From: Acanthamoeba sp. SK_2022b | Taxonomy: Eukaryota; Discosea; Longamoebia; Acanthamoebidae | Direction: 5' to 3' | Assembly: GCA_027943245.1 (NCBI GenBank) | Contig: JANDJZ010000121.1 | Coordinates: forward strand, 1-55,000 | DNA length: 55,000 nucleotides | In this document: piece by piece, positions 1 through 10,099 of the stretch | Layout: every line of letters starts with the position of its first letter | Numbering within the stretch: position 1 is the first letter of the stretch | Made by a program: the position numbers and the translations under genes | Notes under the pieces: model-generated | The model's input: only the letters and a program-made list of their open reading frames with translations | Told to the model about the DNA's origin: nothing | Databases searched by the model: none

Positions 1-1
1 C

Positions 2-614
2 TCTGCGGCGTCGGGCTACGACCTGGTCTCGGGCAGCCCGTGCAAGCCGTTTCGTAGGCCACGTCCCTTCGTATCACCGCTGCTTGCAAGGACGGCCGCC
101 ACACCGGCGCCGACGACTGGAGCCAAGGACGAGGAGGGCACCATGGCCGAGCCCGACGCGCCCTCATCGCCCAATCCCAACCAGCAGCCACCCCAATCAG
201 CGCGTGCGTTCATACCCACACTTCCTTCCCTCTCTCACTCACTCACAGTTGACTTGCATATCTAGCAAGCGAGCAATCGGAGAGCGCTGTGTGTCCGGTC
301 TGTCAGGAAACAGCCTCCAGGTAGGTCGATCCGAGTGGTGGAGGTGGCGTTTGCTAGTCGCTTACAGTGACCTGTGCGTGTGCCTACCAGTCCGTTCTCC
401 GCGCGATGCAAGCACGTCTGCTGTTACGGCTGCTGGAAGCAGTGGCTCCAGCAAAAGCTGGAATGTCCAGGTACCTTCTCCTTCATCACCCGCACTTGAC
501 CAAGCGCGCCGTTTACTAACCATCGCTTGGGGCATCGTCTTTGCCTCCCTGTTTCGTCCAGTGTGTAAGCAGCGCGTCCGGCTCAAGCACCTGACCAAGC
601 TGTACTTCTGCTGA
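2..614 (+). CDS. RING-finger protein, C-terminal part (partial, enters from the left)
   Basis: Exons <2-203, 266-320, 391-470 and 562-614 join in phase. The first visible exon is a low-complexity Ser/Pro/Gln linker. The joined 3' exons give a C-terminal zinc-binding RING: CPVCQE, then CKHVCCYGCW, then LECPVCK, ending in a short basic tail KLYFC and stop. The spacing Cys-x2-Cys ... Cys-x-His-x2-Cys-x2-Cys ... Cys-Pro-x-Cys is that of the LON/RNF-type RING, so an E3 ubiquitin ligase role is likely from family knowledge. Each RING segment lies on a different exon, and none is visible in an unspliced reading. The start of the gene lies outside the window, so no other domains can be judged. Confidence 0.75.
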   Translation, partial: LRRRATTWSRAARASRFVGHVPSYHRCLQGRPPHRRRRLEPRTRRAPWPSPTRPHRPIPTSSHPNQRVRSYPHFLPSLTHSQLTCISSKRAIGERCVSGLSGNSLQVGRSEWWRWRLLVAYSDLCVCLPVRSPRDASTSAVTAAGSSGSSKSWNVQVPSPSSPALDQARRLLTIAWGIVFASLFRPVCKQRVRLKHLTKLYFC

Positions 615-788
615 AGGTTCCATCACTATGCGGAGGCAGGAATTTCAAATAGAATGCTAAATACGACATAACCCGAAGAGCATGAAATGCCTCGAATTTT
701 TAAACCCAAACGCAAGGTGTGATTAATGGTGTTTGTGGTGGTGGCATCCGACTTCCGCAATACTACTGCTCTCCCTAAAGGTGTAAAG

Positions 789-3700
789 ATGAAGAACCTG
801 CTACCGGCGGGTCTCGCTTTCGCCACTCTCTTCTGCCTGTTCGCGTCATGCACCGCCCTTCCCCTCCCCACGGGCCAAGTCCCCGTTGATTGGCAAGACA
901 GGTGCGCCTTTGTGCGAACGGAAGAAAAGATGGATGAATAGATTTGATTATAGTTTTGGTTTTGGTGGGGCATGTAGGGTGGAGGCCGGAACTCTTCTCT
1001 ATGCTATGGAAGAACCCAACGCGACCGAACTTGCAGCCCCGCTTGGGAACGGCTACCTGGGCACCTACATCGGCAGCGACGCCGTCTACATCGGGGGCGT
1101 ATTTAACACCCTCGCCGCCGGCCTCCCTCCCGATCTCTCACGCAGGTACCGCTACTCCTCTTTCACAAAGTGTTTTTAATAAGAAATTATGAAATCGCTT
1201 TTTCGTTTTCGCTCTTTCATAAAATAACATTAAATTAAATTAAAGTTAAAAAAAAAACATCCTTCTTTTGCTTAAATGAAGTACTCCACAGGTCGCGAGT
1301 GCCTGCTGCAGGTCGAGCTGTGGTTGAGGGCGCGCAAGTGTTCGCCGTCGCTCTGGATATCGAACGCGGCATCTACTACCGCCGCTCCTACCTCTCGCCG
1401 GCCATCAGTACGCGCAGGCCTCTCATGCCGCTCATTCCGGTGCCCACCCTCACCATCCTCCTCCTTTTCGCGTTGCGCGCAGGGGACGGCCATTGCCAGA
1501 TCGTGGTCGAGCAGCGATGGTACGCGCACAGGGTGTACTGGTACCTCTTCAACATGGAACTCGAAGGTGAGAAGTGCTCCCAATGGGGCTGCCTTTCTGC
1601 TTGGCGTAGCATGTGTATGCGCGCTCGGGAGGGCGTGGTGTTGCGCACTGACACCGCCACATGAAATGCAGTCGACACCTCGCGCTGCAAGAGCGCGAGT
1701 CTGCACGAGGTACCGCTGAGCATCCTGGAGAACGACGGCGGCCCGTCCGAGGACATCCTCTTCGCCCCCGTTCCCGTGCAGGCCGACTCCCCGTTCAAGG
1801 TCTTCGAAGGTCGGCAGCCCACCGCCAAGTCCACTCAGCTAATGCAAAGCCCTCACACCCAGTGTGATGTGGCGCGCTGTGGAATCTGAATAGGAGTTAC
1901 AGTGAGGCCGGAGAAGGAGGGAACGTCGCGGGTCAAGGTGAGCTATGTCCGATGGAACGACGACGCCAGGCTGGGCGTGCCTCTGGGCATCAGCTCGACC
2001 GTGTACCACTTTCCCACGGTCTTCCGCACGTCGCTCGACGTGGAGCCGTCGGCGCACTGCCCCATGAAGCCCTCGGGAGACGCGGGTGACTGCGGCAGCG
2101 AGGGCATCACCCCGGACGCCTGCGCCAAGGTGGGCTGCTGCTTCTACCCCAACCAGGTACCCTACCTAGACAACATTACTGAGCGCGGAACTAGCCTTCC
2201 GCAGGCGGCCTTCTCCTCGCGTGGCGTGGAGTGGGCCGCGAGTGCGCTGCTCCCTATTGACCATCATGTGGTCCATCAGAATCACAGCGGCTGCCATTTT
2301 AACTCCGACGTGACCGCGCAAGCCCTCGACGATTTTGGGCTCGTGTGGAAGAACCGCGATGCGCTCCTGGACACGCACACCACCGCTTGGCTCAAGCTGT
2401 GGGACAGTCGTATCGAAATCGAAGGTACGTACTAACTGACTGGCCACTAGCATCTCTCGCATTCGAGCGAGTGGCCGTCAATTGACCGTCGCGGCCGTGG
2501 TTCAGGCGACAAGGAGCTCGCGCGCGTGGTGAACGCGTCCTGGTATGCTGTCCTCTCTTCCATCCGGGAGGACTGGCCCTACTCGGTGTCGCCCGGCGGT
2601 CTGAGCTACGGCGGCGGTAACGCCACCTACTACCCCAAGCAGGAGGAGCAGGGGTAGGCCTCTCAACCACCCCCTTTTCTTTGGCACACGTGGCTTGTTC
2701 TCATTTGAATTCTCGTTGTCGCTCTCCTTCCATTCACACGCATTTCTAGATACTTTGGACACACTTTCTGGGTGCGTGCCTCTCTCGAGCGAACGCTTTT
2801 ATGGGCTGTGCGCATTGTCTTGCTTGCTTATCTTCCTTCTTATACTTGGTTCTGTCGTGGGCGATGGCTCCAACCTAGGATGCGGATGTACGTAACCGCA
2901 CCTCTAGATCGACTTGTTCTCTAGCAGCAGTCCATTCCCTTCTTGGCGTTTGAACGATTGACTGACAATCGCGTGCATGTCTCAGTTCTTCGTGATGCCT
3001 GCGCTCCTCCCCTTCTTCCCCTCGCTCGCCGAGAGCATCAGTACGCAGTGTCCATTCCCGTTAGGGTTGGGCCGTAGCGCAAACAGCTGACCTCCCCTTC
3101 GCCCTGTCTGCCCTGCGCGCAGTCAACTACCGCTACGAGCGCATCGAGACCTCGCAGGAGATCGCGCGCTCCTACGGTAACCAGGGCACCAAGTTCGCCT
3201 GGGAGTCCGCCTTCACAGGCCTGGAAGAGGTGCGCGTTTGCGATTGGTCGACTGTCCATCGTGTTCCTGCTACTCACTCCACCCGCGCATTCCATGACAC
3301 GACACGACAGTGCGCGCATCCGAACCAAGAGGACCACCTGAGCGCCGACATCAGCGTGGCCGTGCGCCAGTACTACAGAGCGACCGGCGACAAGGCGTGG
3401 CTCACGACCAAGGGTCTTCCTCTCGTTCTCGGTTCGGTCCAATGCTCGCCTTCCTCTCTCTCTCTCTCTCTCTCTCTTTGTATGGTCGCTCACACGATTC
3501 GACAGGCATCGCCGATTACTGGATCAGCCGAGTGCAGCCCGAGGCGGGCCCGAATGGTCAGGTAAGCGTATAGAACAACAATGGCAGCAAGAACTAAGAG
3601 TATTTCTGACTTGTGTTTGGCTTACGTGGCTCAGGTGCTTTACAACGTCAACGACGTCCAGCCCCCGAACGAGTACGCCACGGGCGTCAACAATTCGGCG

Positions 3701-4594
3701 TTTACCAACGCCGCCGCTTCGGCTGCGCTCGAGTGGGCGGTGACCGTCGCGGACATCCTCAACTTTACGCTCCCCGCCAAGCTCCGCGCCACCTACCTCG
3801 ACGTGGCCAACAACCTCAAGATCCCCTTCGACGTCGAGCAGCAGCGCCACTTGGGTGCGACCCCCACGCCAGTTCCATGAATTTGTGCGCGCCGCACGAC
3901 TGACCGCCATGTTACAGATTACGAGAACGCGCGGTTTGGAGAGTCGCTGAAGCAGGCCGACGTGACGCTGATGGGCTACCCGCTGCAGTACGACATGCCG
4001 GAACACGTGCGCCTCAATGACCTTCTGTACGAGGTGGCCTACACCAACGTCAACGGGCCGGCCATGACCCACGCCATCTTCGCCATCGCGTTCCTCGAGC
4101 TGGGCGAGAACTACACGAGCCACGCCACGCAGGAGTTCAGGCAGAGCTACGGCCTCTACGTCAACGGCCCGTTCAAGGTGTGGCTCGAGTGCCCCCCGCC
4201 CGGCTGCATCGTCAGCACCAACACGTCGACCAACTCGTCCAACCACGACCTGCCCACCCATCCCGTCCCGCCGTGCCCCAACTTCATCACGGGCGCCGGC
4301 GGTTTCCTGCAGACCATGCTCTACGGCTACCTCGGACTGCGCTACGAGAGCGACCACCTGCGTCTCAACCCGAGCCTCCCGCCGCAGACCACTTCGCTCG
4401 CTCACCGCCGGCTGCAGTACCAGGGCGCCGTGCTCGACGCCGCCCACAACGCCACCAGCCTCACCCTCTCGCTCCTCGACATCCCCGCGGCACGGCCACT
4501 CCTCGCCGTCGATGCCGCCAATCGCAGGCACCGCCTCCTTCCCGGCGGCTCGCTTACCCTTCCCCTCGGCCTCACCCGGCTCTATCAACTGTGA
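789..4594 (+). CDS. Secreted GH65-family glycosidase (PGGHG/ATHL1, acid-trehalase-like)
   Basis: Sixteen exons: 789-901, 978-1145, 1292-1407, 1483-1566, 1672-1809, 1903-2156, 2205-2424, 2506-2653, 2750-2771, 2879-2887, 2986-3040, 3123-3229, 3311-3413, 3506-3561, 3635-3854, 3918-4594. Met 789 starts a clear signal peptide (MKNLLPAGLAFATLFCLF). GH65 landmarks in order: PLGNGYLGTYIG, ALDIERGIYYRRSY, VEQRWYAHR, YFGHTFWDAD, GTKFAWESAFTGLE, then ITGAGGFLQTMLYGYLGLR near the C-terminus. The family hydrolyses alpha-glucosides such as glucosyl-galactosyl-hydroxylysine or trehalose. The acidic WDAD motif is supplied by a 9-base exon (2879-2887). A Cys-rich insert in exon 6 resembles part of a trefoil domain. 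Many N-x-S/T sites fit an exported or lysosomal enzyme. Exact substrate unknown. Confidence 0.85.
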
Positions 4595-4725
4595 GCCATG
4601 GCTCCCAGTTCCCCCATCAGAAATTATTTATTATTTAATGGGCCACCAATGAAGGAATTACGGCTCATAATTATAAAGATAAAAATATCCTATATTCTGC
4701 AAGATGAAGGTGTGGAGGGTGAGAG

Positions 4726-5521
4726 ATGGAGGCTGCAACGCCACAGCAACAGAAGGAGGACGAGGCAGCTCATAGTCTGAGCCGCAAGCTCGCCCGAATG
4801 GATTCGGCATTGGCTGAGCTGCGATCTCTTCATCGCCTCCACTCGGCCTGGGTCGAGGCCGGCTTCACCGTCAACGTGGGCAACGACCAGCGCGTGGCCC
4901 TCGCCTCCTCCCAGAACGCTGGAGAGGACGAACCCAACAGCTGCGATCCACATGGGGGGCAGAAAGATAATCTCGTAGAAGATGAAGATGACGGTAGTGG
5001 AGGATGGAAGTTCGCCCCCTCACGCTCGAGCTGGGCCTCTGGTGGCGACGAAGACGACTCACCCGCCTCGCCCGCCGTCCCTACCCTCCTCTTATCGGGT
5101 ACGCTGTCACCGTCCCTGCTGCGTACCGCCGGCCGCGATGGGCCCGACGACCTCCTGGCCGACAGCGACGCCAATGACGATGTCGACGTCGAGGACAGCG
5201 ACGGAGCGGGGACAGAGGCCGCTGCCAGCCTGGCATCGGCCCAATCATCGCCAGGCGGATCAGCGTCATCGCCGCCGTCCTCCTCGTCATCGCCGTTGTC
5301 GCCCAAGAGCCCCGTGGCGCAGAGGCGAAGGGTGGCCCTGCTGCGCACCAAGTCCAAGTCGCTCATCACCACGGGCACGCGCATCTCGCTTTCCACCTCC
5401 TTCCGGCTGCCCCGCCGCCAGTCCCACAGTCAGCGCGACGATTGGACCGAGGGCGAGGTGCGGTCCGAGTCGCGGAAGGGCCAGTACGACGGCACATACG
5501 ATAGCGAGGGCAGCAAGGTTG

Positions 5522-5585
<64 letters not shown>

Positions 5586-5589
5586 GTGA
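4726..5589 (+). CDS. Hypothetical acidic, Ser-rich protein
   Basis: A single open frame starting MEAATPQQQKEDEAAHSLSR. It has a short helical N-terminus (SRKLARMDSALAELRSLHRL), a long acidic/serine-rich disordered middle, and a basic segment RRRVALLRTKSKSL followed by RLPRRQSHSQRDD. The frame runs into the (CA)n tract at 5524-5584, which would read as a His-Thr repeat before the stop. That tail is probably not real coding and an intron or earlier end is likely. No recognised family. The opposite strand is also open over much of this interval, so strand choice rests on the more protein-like N-terminus. Confidence 0.45.
5524..5584. repeat. (CA)n microsatellite
   Basis: About 30 CA units between the 3' parts of the two converging genes. 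It interrupts the plus-strand frame as His-Thr codons and lies just beyond the last supported minus-strand exon (ends 5604). Confidence 0.95.
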
Positions 5590-5603
5590 GTGGAGGGGGG
5601 TAC

Positions 5604-5856
5604 CTCGTGGTTCTCCTGCTTCTGTTCGGTTGTGGATGCTCGGTGCGATTGCTTGACCACCGGGTCTGCATGCGCGCAATGGGTTGAATGGGGGGGAAGG
5701 AGGTGGAGGGAGTCGCGCGTCAGTCAGTGCATGGAATCGATGTCGCAGGGGAGACGCGTCACACCTTCGAATCGGTAGTAGTACGCGTTAGCGTTGTCGT
5801 GCCGCAGCTTCCACGCGGACAGCCTGACCACCACGTGGTCAATATCGGCGCAACAG

Positions 5857-5921
<65 letters not shown>

Positions 5922-7088
5922 CTTCACATGCACAGCATAGAGAGCGTCAATAGGAGTTGAAGGGGGCTACCTCGCGGAAGACCACTTCTTGACGGTCTCC
6001 TCGTCGAACGGGTAGAGGATGGTGATGCTGCCGAGGTCGGGCGACACCACCTCCTGCACGCGGTCGGCTTCCTTGATGGTGCTCCGTTCACCGCCCGTCG
6101 CCTTCGCTTTCGCCTTGGTCGCTTTCGCTTTCGCTTTTGTCTTGGCTTTGGCGTGGGGGCCCTTCTTGCCCTTGCCGGCCTGGCCTTGCTTCTTCTTCTT
6201 CTTGGGCGTCCTCTTCTTGCCATACTCCAATTCATCGTCGTCATCGTCATCCTCGTCCTCGCTGTCATCCTCCTCTTCGTCCTCCTCGTCACCGTCATCT
6301 TCGTCGTCCTCGTCCTCGCTGTCATCCTCGTTGCGACGTCGCTTCGGAGGTCGCTTCCCGGCGCCGACCCTGGCCAAGCCAACCTCGAGCGACGCCGAAC
6401 GACCCCGCTTGTTGTGGGTCACCTTCCTGTTCTCCTTCTCGTCATCCTCCTCGTCGTCATTGTCGTTGTCGTCATTCTCATCGTCGTCAGCGTCCACGGC
6501 CTCCATCTGCGTCTCGTCCGACGTGCTGCCGAGCTCCCTCCTGCGCTTGGCCGCCTGCGCCGCCGCGGCGGCGCCCGTCGACTTGCGCTTGGACGACGGG
6601 TGGGTAGGCGACGCAAAGACGGGCGAGGCCGACGACGACGGCGACACGAAGTAGCTGTCGATCTTCTTCTGCACGGTGAGCTCCTCGTCGCAGATCTTTC
6701 GGTTGATGATCCGCTTGCGCTTGATCGGGATCGGGGGCGTGAAGGAGGGCAGGCGCGTCGACGTCGACAAAGACCGCGCCACGAGCGCTCCCCCGTGGTG
6801 GCTGGAGCCCGTCGACTGGCGCCGCTTTTTTGTCGACGGCGATGTTGTTTCGGTGGAAATGAGGCCCGGCACGTCGTCCAGGCTCGACCTCGCGCCCGCA
6901 GCTGTCGGGGCGGCTGCCGCCTGTCCGGACAGCGGCGGCGGCCGCTTGCGCGAGACCATGGGCGAGACGAAGGCGAGCGGGGTGGCCGACGGCGGACACA
7001 GCGCGGCGAGCGAGGGGCCGGACTTGCCGCCCAACGAGACGGCGCGTCTCACCGCGCGCAGCGTACGTTGGAAGAAATCTGTCGACAT
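5604..7088 (-). CDS. Hypothetical nuclear protein, acidic/lysine-rich (3' end unresolved)
   Basis: Exons 7088-5971, 5823-5765 and 5665-5604 join in phase (1118, 59 and 62 nt). The N-terminus MSTDFFQRTLRAVRRAVS is basic. The middle carries NLS-like KKRRQ and KRKRIINRK, then a long Asp/Glu tract alternating with KRPPKRRR and a Lys/Ala repeat resembling a histone-H1-like tail. The end of exon 1 (ITILYPFDEETVKKWSS) continues in exon 2 as LSAWKLRHDNANAYYYRFE, which looks like a folded domain I cannot name; a SANT/Myb-like edge is a guess. Intron 1 holds the second (CA)n tract. After 5604 the frame either reads through the repeat to a stop near 5430 or is spliced again. Likely chromatin-associated by composition only. 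Confidence 0.55.
5859..5920. repeat. (CA)n microsatellite in an intron
   Basis: About 31 CA units, read as (TG)n on the sense strand of the minus-strand gene, just upstream of its second exon. Confidence 0.95.
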
Positions 7089-7172
7089 TGAAAGAGCGAA
7101 AGCGAGAGAAAGAGAAAGCGAGAAAGAAAGAAGACACGTGGGGTTAAGCAGCGCGTGTCACATATCGTGAAT

Positions 7173-9898
7173 TCAGGGCAGGCGGACGGTACCAATGGAG
7201 GGGGCGCCGAGGGAGTGGACGCTCTGCTCGTAGGCCATCAGCTGCTGCTTGAAGCCGTCGTTGATGTTCAGGTTGGAGGAGAGGTTCGCCAGATGCTCGT
7301 AGGCGCGCTGGACCCGTAGAGAAGAGAGAGATAGATCGACCGTCAGTGGCCACGTCTAAGGCGGTGGTGGTGAAGGAGCCGTACCTTGAGCGACCACTTG
7401 GCGTAGCGCATGAGGTAGGCGATGAGGAGCGTGGGACTCCGGCTTCGGCCTTCGCTGCAGTGCACGAGCACCGACGGACCGTTCACATCGACGTCGTCCT
7501 CCTCCGCCTCCTCCTCCTCCTTCTTGATATCTTCCGTAGCATTGGGCTCGTCCTTCACCACCTCCACCTCCACCTCCTCCTCAACCGCTTCCGCATTCCT
7601 TTCGTGCTTGCTCTCGCTTTCGTCTTTGATCGCCTTCGCGTCCTCCGTTGGCTCTTCGCTCTTCTCGTTCGGAGTTTGAGCCTCGTCGTCGACTTTGACC
7701 GAAGCCTCGGCCCCGGTTGCGACCGCCGGCGCGGGCGTGATGGCGGCGAGGTTGGCCTTGTCGACATACTTGCGCCGGACGAAGGCGCCGATGACCCGGT
7801 GGATGAAGTCGGTGCCCTCCTCGAAAAACTTGTCGATCCGCTGCGTGCCGTCGTCGCTCACCCGAATCCGATGGTACGCGACATCGCCACGCTTCTGCAG
7901 ACACGTGCATCGTGTGGTATTTCAGTTATTAAATATTAAATAATATTATTAATTAATATTATTAATTATTATTATTTACTATGAATGCATTGCGTGTCGC
8001 GCGTCGCGTGTGTGTACCTCAAAAAAGTTGCGCACTTCTGCGCTGACGTTGAGAACGTGCTTGCAGTTGGCCTGCTCCAGCCACGCCTCGTTCGCCGCGA
8101 CGTGCTTGCTTCCCAGATACAGACGCGGTATCACCTGCGCGACGACGACGACGACAACAACGACGACACAAACAAAAGGTGAGTCGGTTGAGGAGAGAGA
8201 GGCGTTCCCCGATCCCGCACGGTGAACGGTGAGGAGGATCGCGCACCATCTTGCCGGTCATCTTCTCCATGATCTTGCGCTCCTGCTCCTCTTCTTGCCG
8301 CCGCTTCTCGAGCGCGAGCTGCTCTCGGCGTTCGACGCTGCGCCGCTTCCGCTCCTCCTCCTGCGCGGCCTTGAGCGCGGCCTCCTCGGCGGCGGCGGCG
8401 GCCTCGGCCCGCCGGTTGAGCTCGTCGGCCTGCGCGGCGTAGCCGTCCTTGGCGGCCTTGTCCAGCGCGCGCCAGGCCTCGCCGTACTTCTTCTGCAGCT
8501 CGCGGAAGGGCAGGCCCGCGTTCTCGCCCACGATGCGCTCCCTGACCTCCTGGCAGAACAGCGTGTAGCCCTGCACCTTCTTCAACGCGCCGTCCTTCCG
8601 CTTCATCGGAGACACGATCGGCGCCGGGCTCTTGCCGCCGCTGAGCGTCGTCGTGGTCGACGTCGACGCCGCGAGGCCAGGCTCCGACAAAGTGGTCGCA
8701 GAAGATGATGATGATGATGAAGATGATGAAGATGCGGGCTCGTCTGTCTCGGGAGCGGCGGTGGTGGGGACGACGGGGTCGCGCATGACCTGGTAGTTGT
8801 TGGCCGCGCCCTGGCCCACTCGGCGCATCTTGACGACGAGTCGGTTGGGCGACGCCGAAGCCGACGACGACGACGACGATGACAAAACTGATGAAGAAGA
8901 GGAGGAGGAGGAGGCCACGCTGGTGGCGGAAGGCGATGATGGCTGATGATGGGAGTGTGACAGGGAGGGAGATGACGTCAGCACGGGCGAGGAGAAGGGC
9001 GAGGAGAACGAGGACCCGTCAAGGCTCCTCCTCCACCTGCGCCGGCCCGTGAGGCTCTGCCGCCGCCCTTCCCGCCCCGTCCCGGACTGCTGCACGGCGT
9101 CGCGGTCGTCGCCTTCGCCTTCGCCTTCGCCTTCCCGCTCGTGCTCGCTGTGTGCCGCCGTCGCCGTCGCCGACGCCTCTTGCTCGGTCGGCTCCGCTTC
9201 CTCTCTCGCATAGTCCATGTCCACTTCGTCGTAGTTGTTGTCGTCGACGCTGATATCGTCGACGATCACCGCAGGCTCGTGAGTCGGCAGCCGGTCGCCC
9301 ATCGTCTCCGTGATGGCGTCGGGCTCGGCTTCGGGCTCGTCCGCCGGCAGCTCGATCACCGCAATGGGCGGTTCGCCGTGGCCCACGGCAGAGGTGCCCC
9401 GCGCCAGGATCTTCTCGAGGTCCTGGGCATGCCACTCCTCAAAGTGGTCCATCAGGAAAGCGTCCTCTGGGAATACGTCTGTTGCGCGCGTGTGCGTGTG
9501 CGTGTGCCTTTGGAGTGAGTAACAGATGAGCACGTGGGCAGGGCGAGCTCCAGCAAGGTACCGTGCTTGTCCTCCTGGCTGCTGAGTTCGGCTGGGGGCA
9601 GCGTGCGCACCTCGAGTACCTCGGTAGGGTCGTCATCGGGCAGCAGCGGTCTTGGCGGTGGCAGCCCACCTGTGTATTTCCAATTTATTTTAATATATGA
9701 ATAAATAATTATCATGAATTTCCAGGAATTATTTATATATAATAAAATGTGAGTGAGAGGGGGAGCGGTGCCTTCTTGTGCTGCGATGTAGGTGAACCAG
9801 CCGTCGATGTCAAGCGATGTGGCGGAGGGCGAGCAGCTGAGCAGCGAATTCTGGGAGCCTTCGCCGGCCAGATCTCCCAAAAACTCGCTGCCATCCAT
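7173..9898 (-). CDS. HMG-box / dual-specificity phosphatase fusion protein
   Basis: Six exons: 9898-9772, 9669-9562, 9478-8247, 8134-8018, 7894-7385, 7307-7173; 742 residues with all phases closed. The N-terminal half is acidic and serine-rich, then an HMG-box-like segment (GYTLFCQEVRERIVGE ... YGEAWRALDKAAKDGY) and a Glu/Arg coiled coil. Exon 4 begins the phosphatase: IPRLYLGS and LNVSAEVRNFFE. Exon 5 carries the acidic-loop region, an insert of roughly 90 Glu/Lys/Ala-rich residues, then the catalytic loop VLVHCSEGRSRSPTLL, a complete C-x5-R motif, so the enzyme should be active. The first intron has a GC donor (AAG|GCACCG). The DNA-binding-type box suggests nuclear action on phosphoproteins; this is inference. 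Genes in the same orientation follow on both sides. Confidence 0.85.
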
Positions 9899-10099
9899 CT
9901 TCTCCTTGGTGCCGACGACGATTCACGAGAGAAGGTGGTCTCGAAGATGAATCGAAGGTGCGCCAAAGAGAGTCTTAGCTTAAACAAATCGAAAGATGGA
10001 AAGTAGCGGGCGACCGTTACCTTTTGGTAACGTTAAAAAAAGGCGGGAAATATATTTCATTTTAATTTTACTTCAGGACAACTCTCGGCGCACCGTCTT

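Noticed and set aside
3524..4588. Minus-strand frame of 354 codons over the glycosidase 3' exons
   Set aside because: Shadow of the GH65 coding sequence; the plus strand has family motifs through this interval.
5521..5589. His-Thr or Cys-Val repeat proteins
   Set aside because: Many frames over (CA)n/(TG)n tracts read as HTHT or VCVC on both strands; nearly all of these tracts fall in introns or spacers of well-supported gene models, so these are translation artefacts.
6153..7091. Long plus-strand frame (312 codons) opposite the acidic nuclear protein
   Set aside because: It is the antisense of GC-rich Asp/Glu/Lys codons, giving Leu/Arg/Ser runs without domains; the minus-strand exons join in phase and are preferred.
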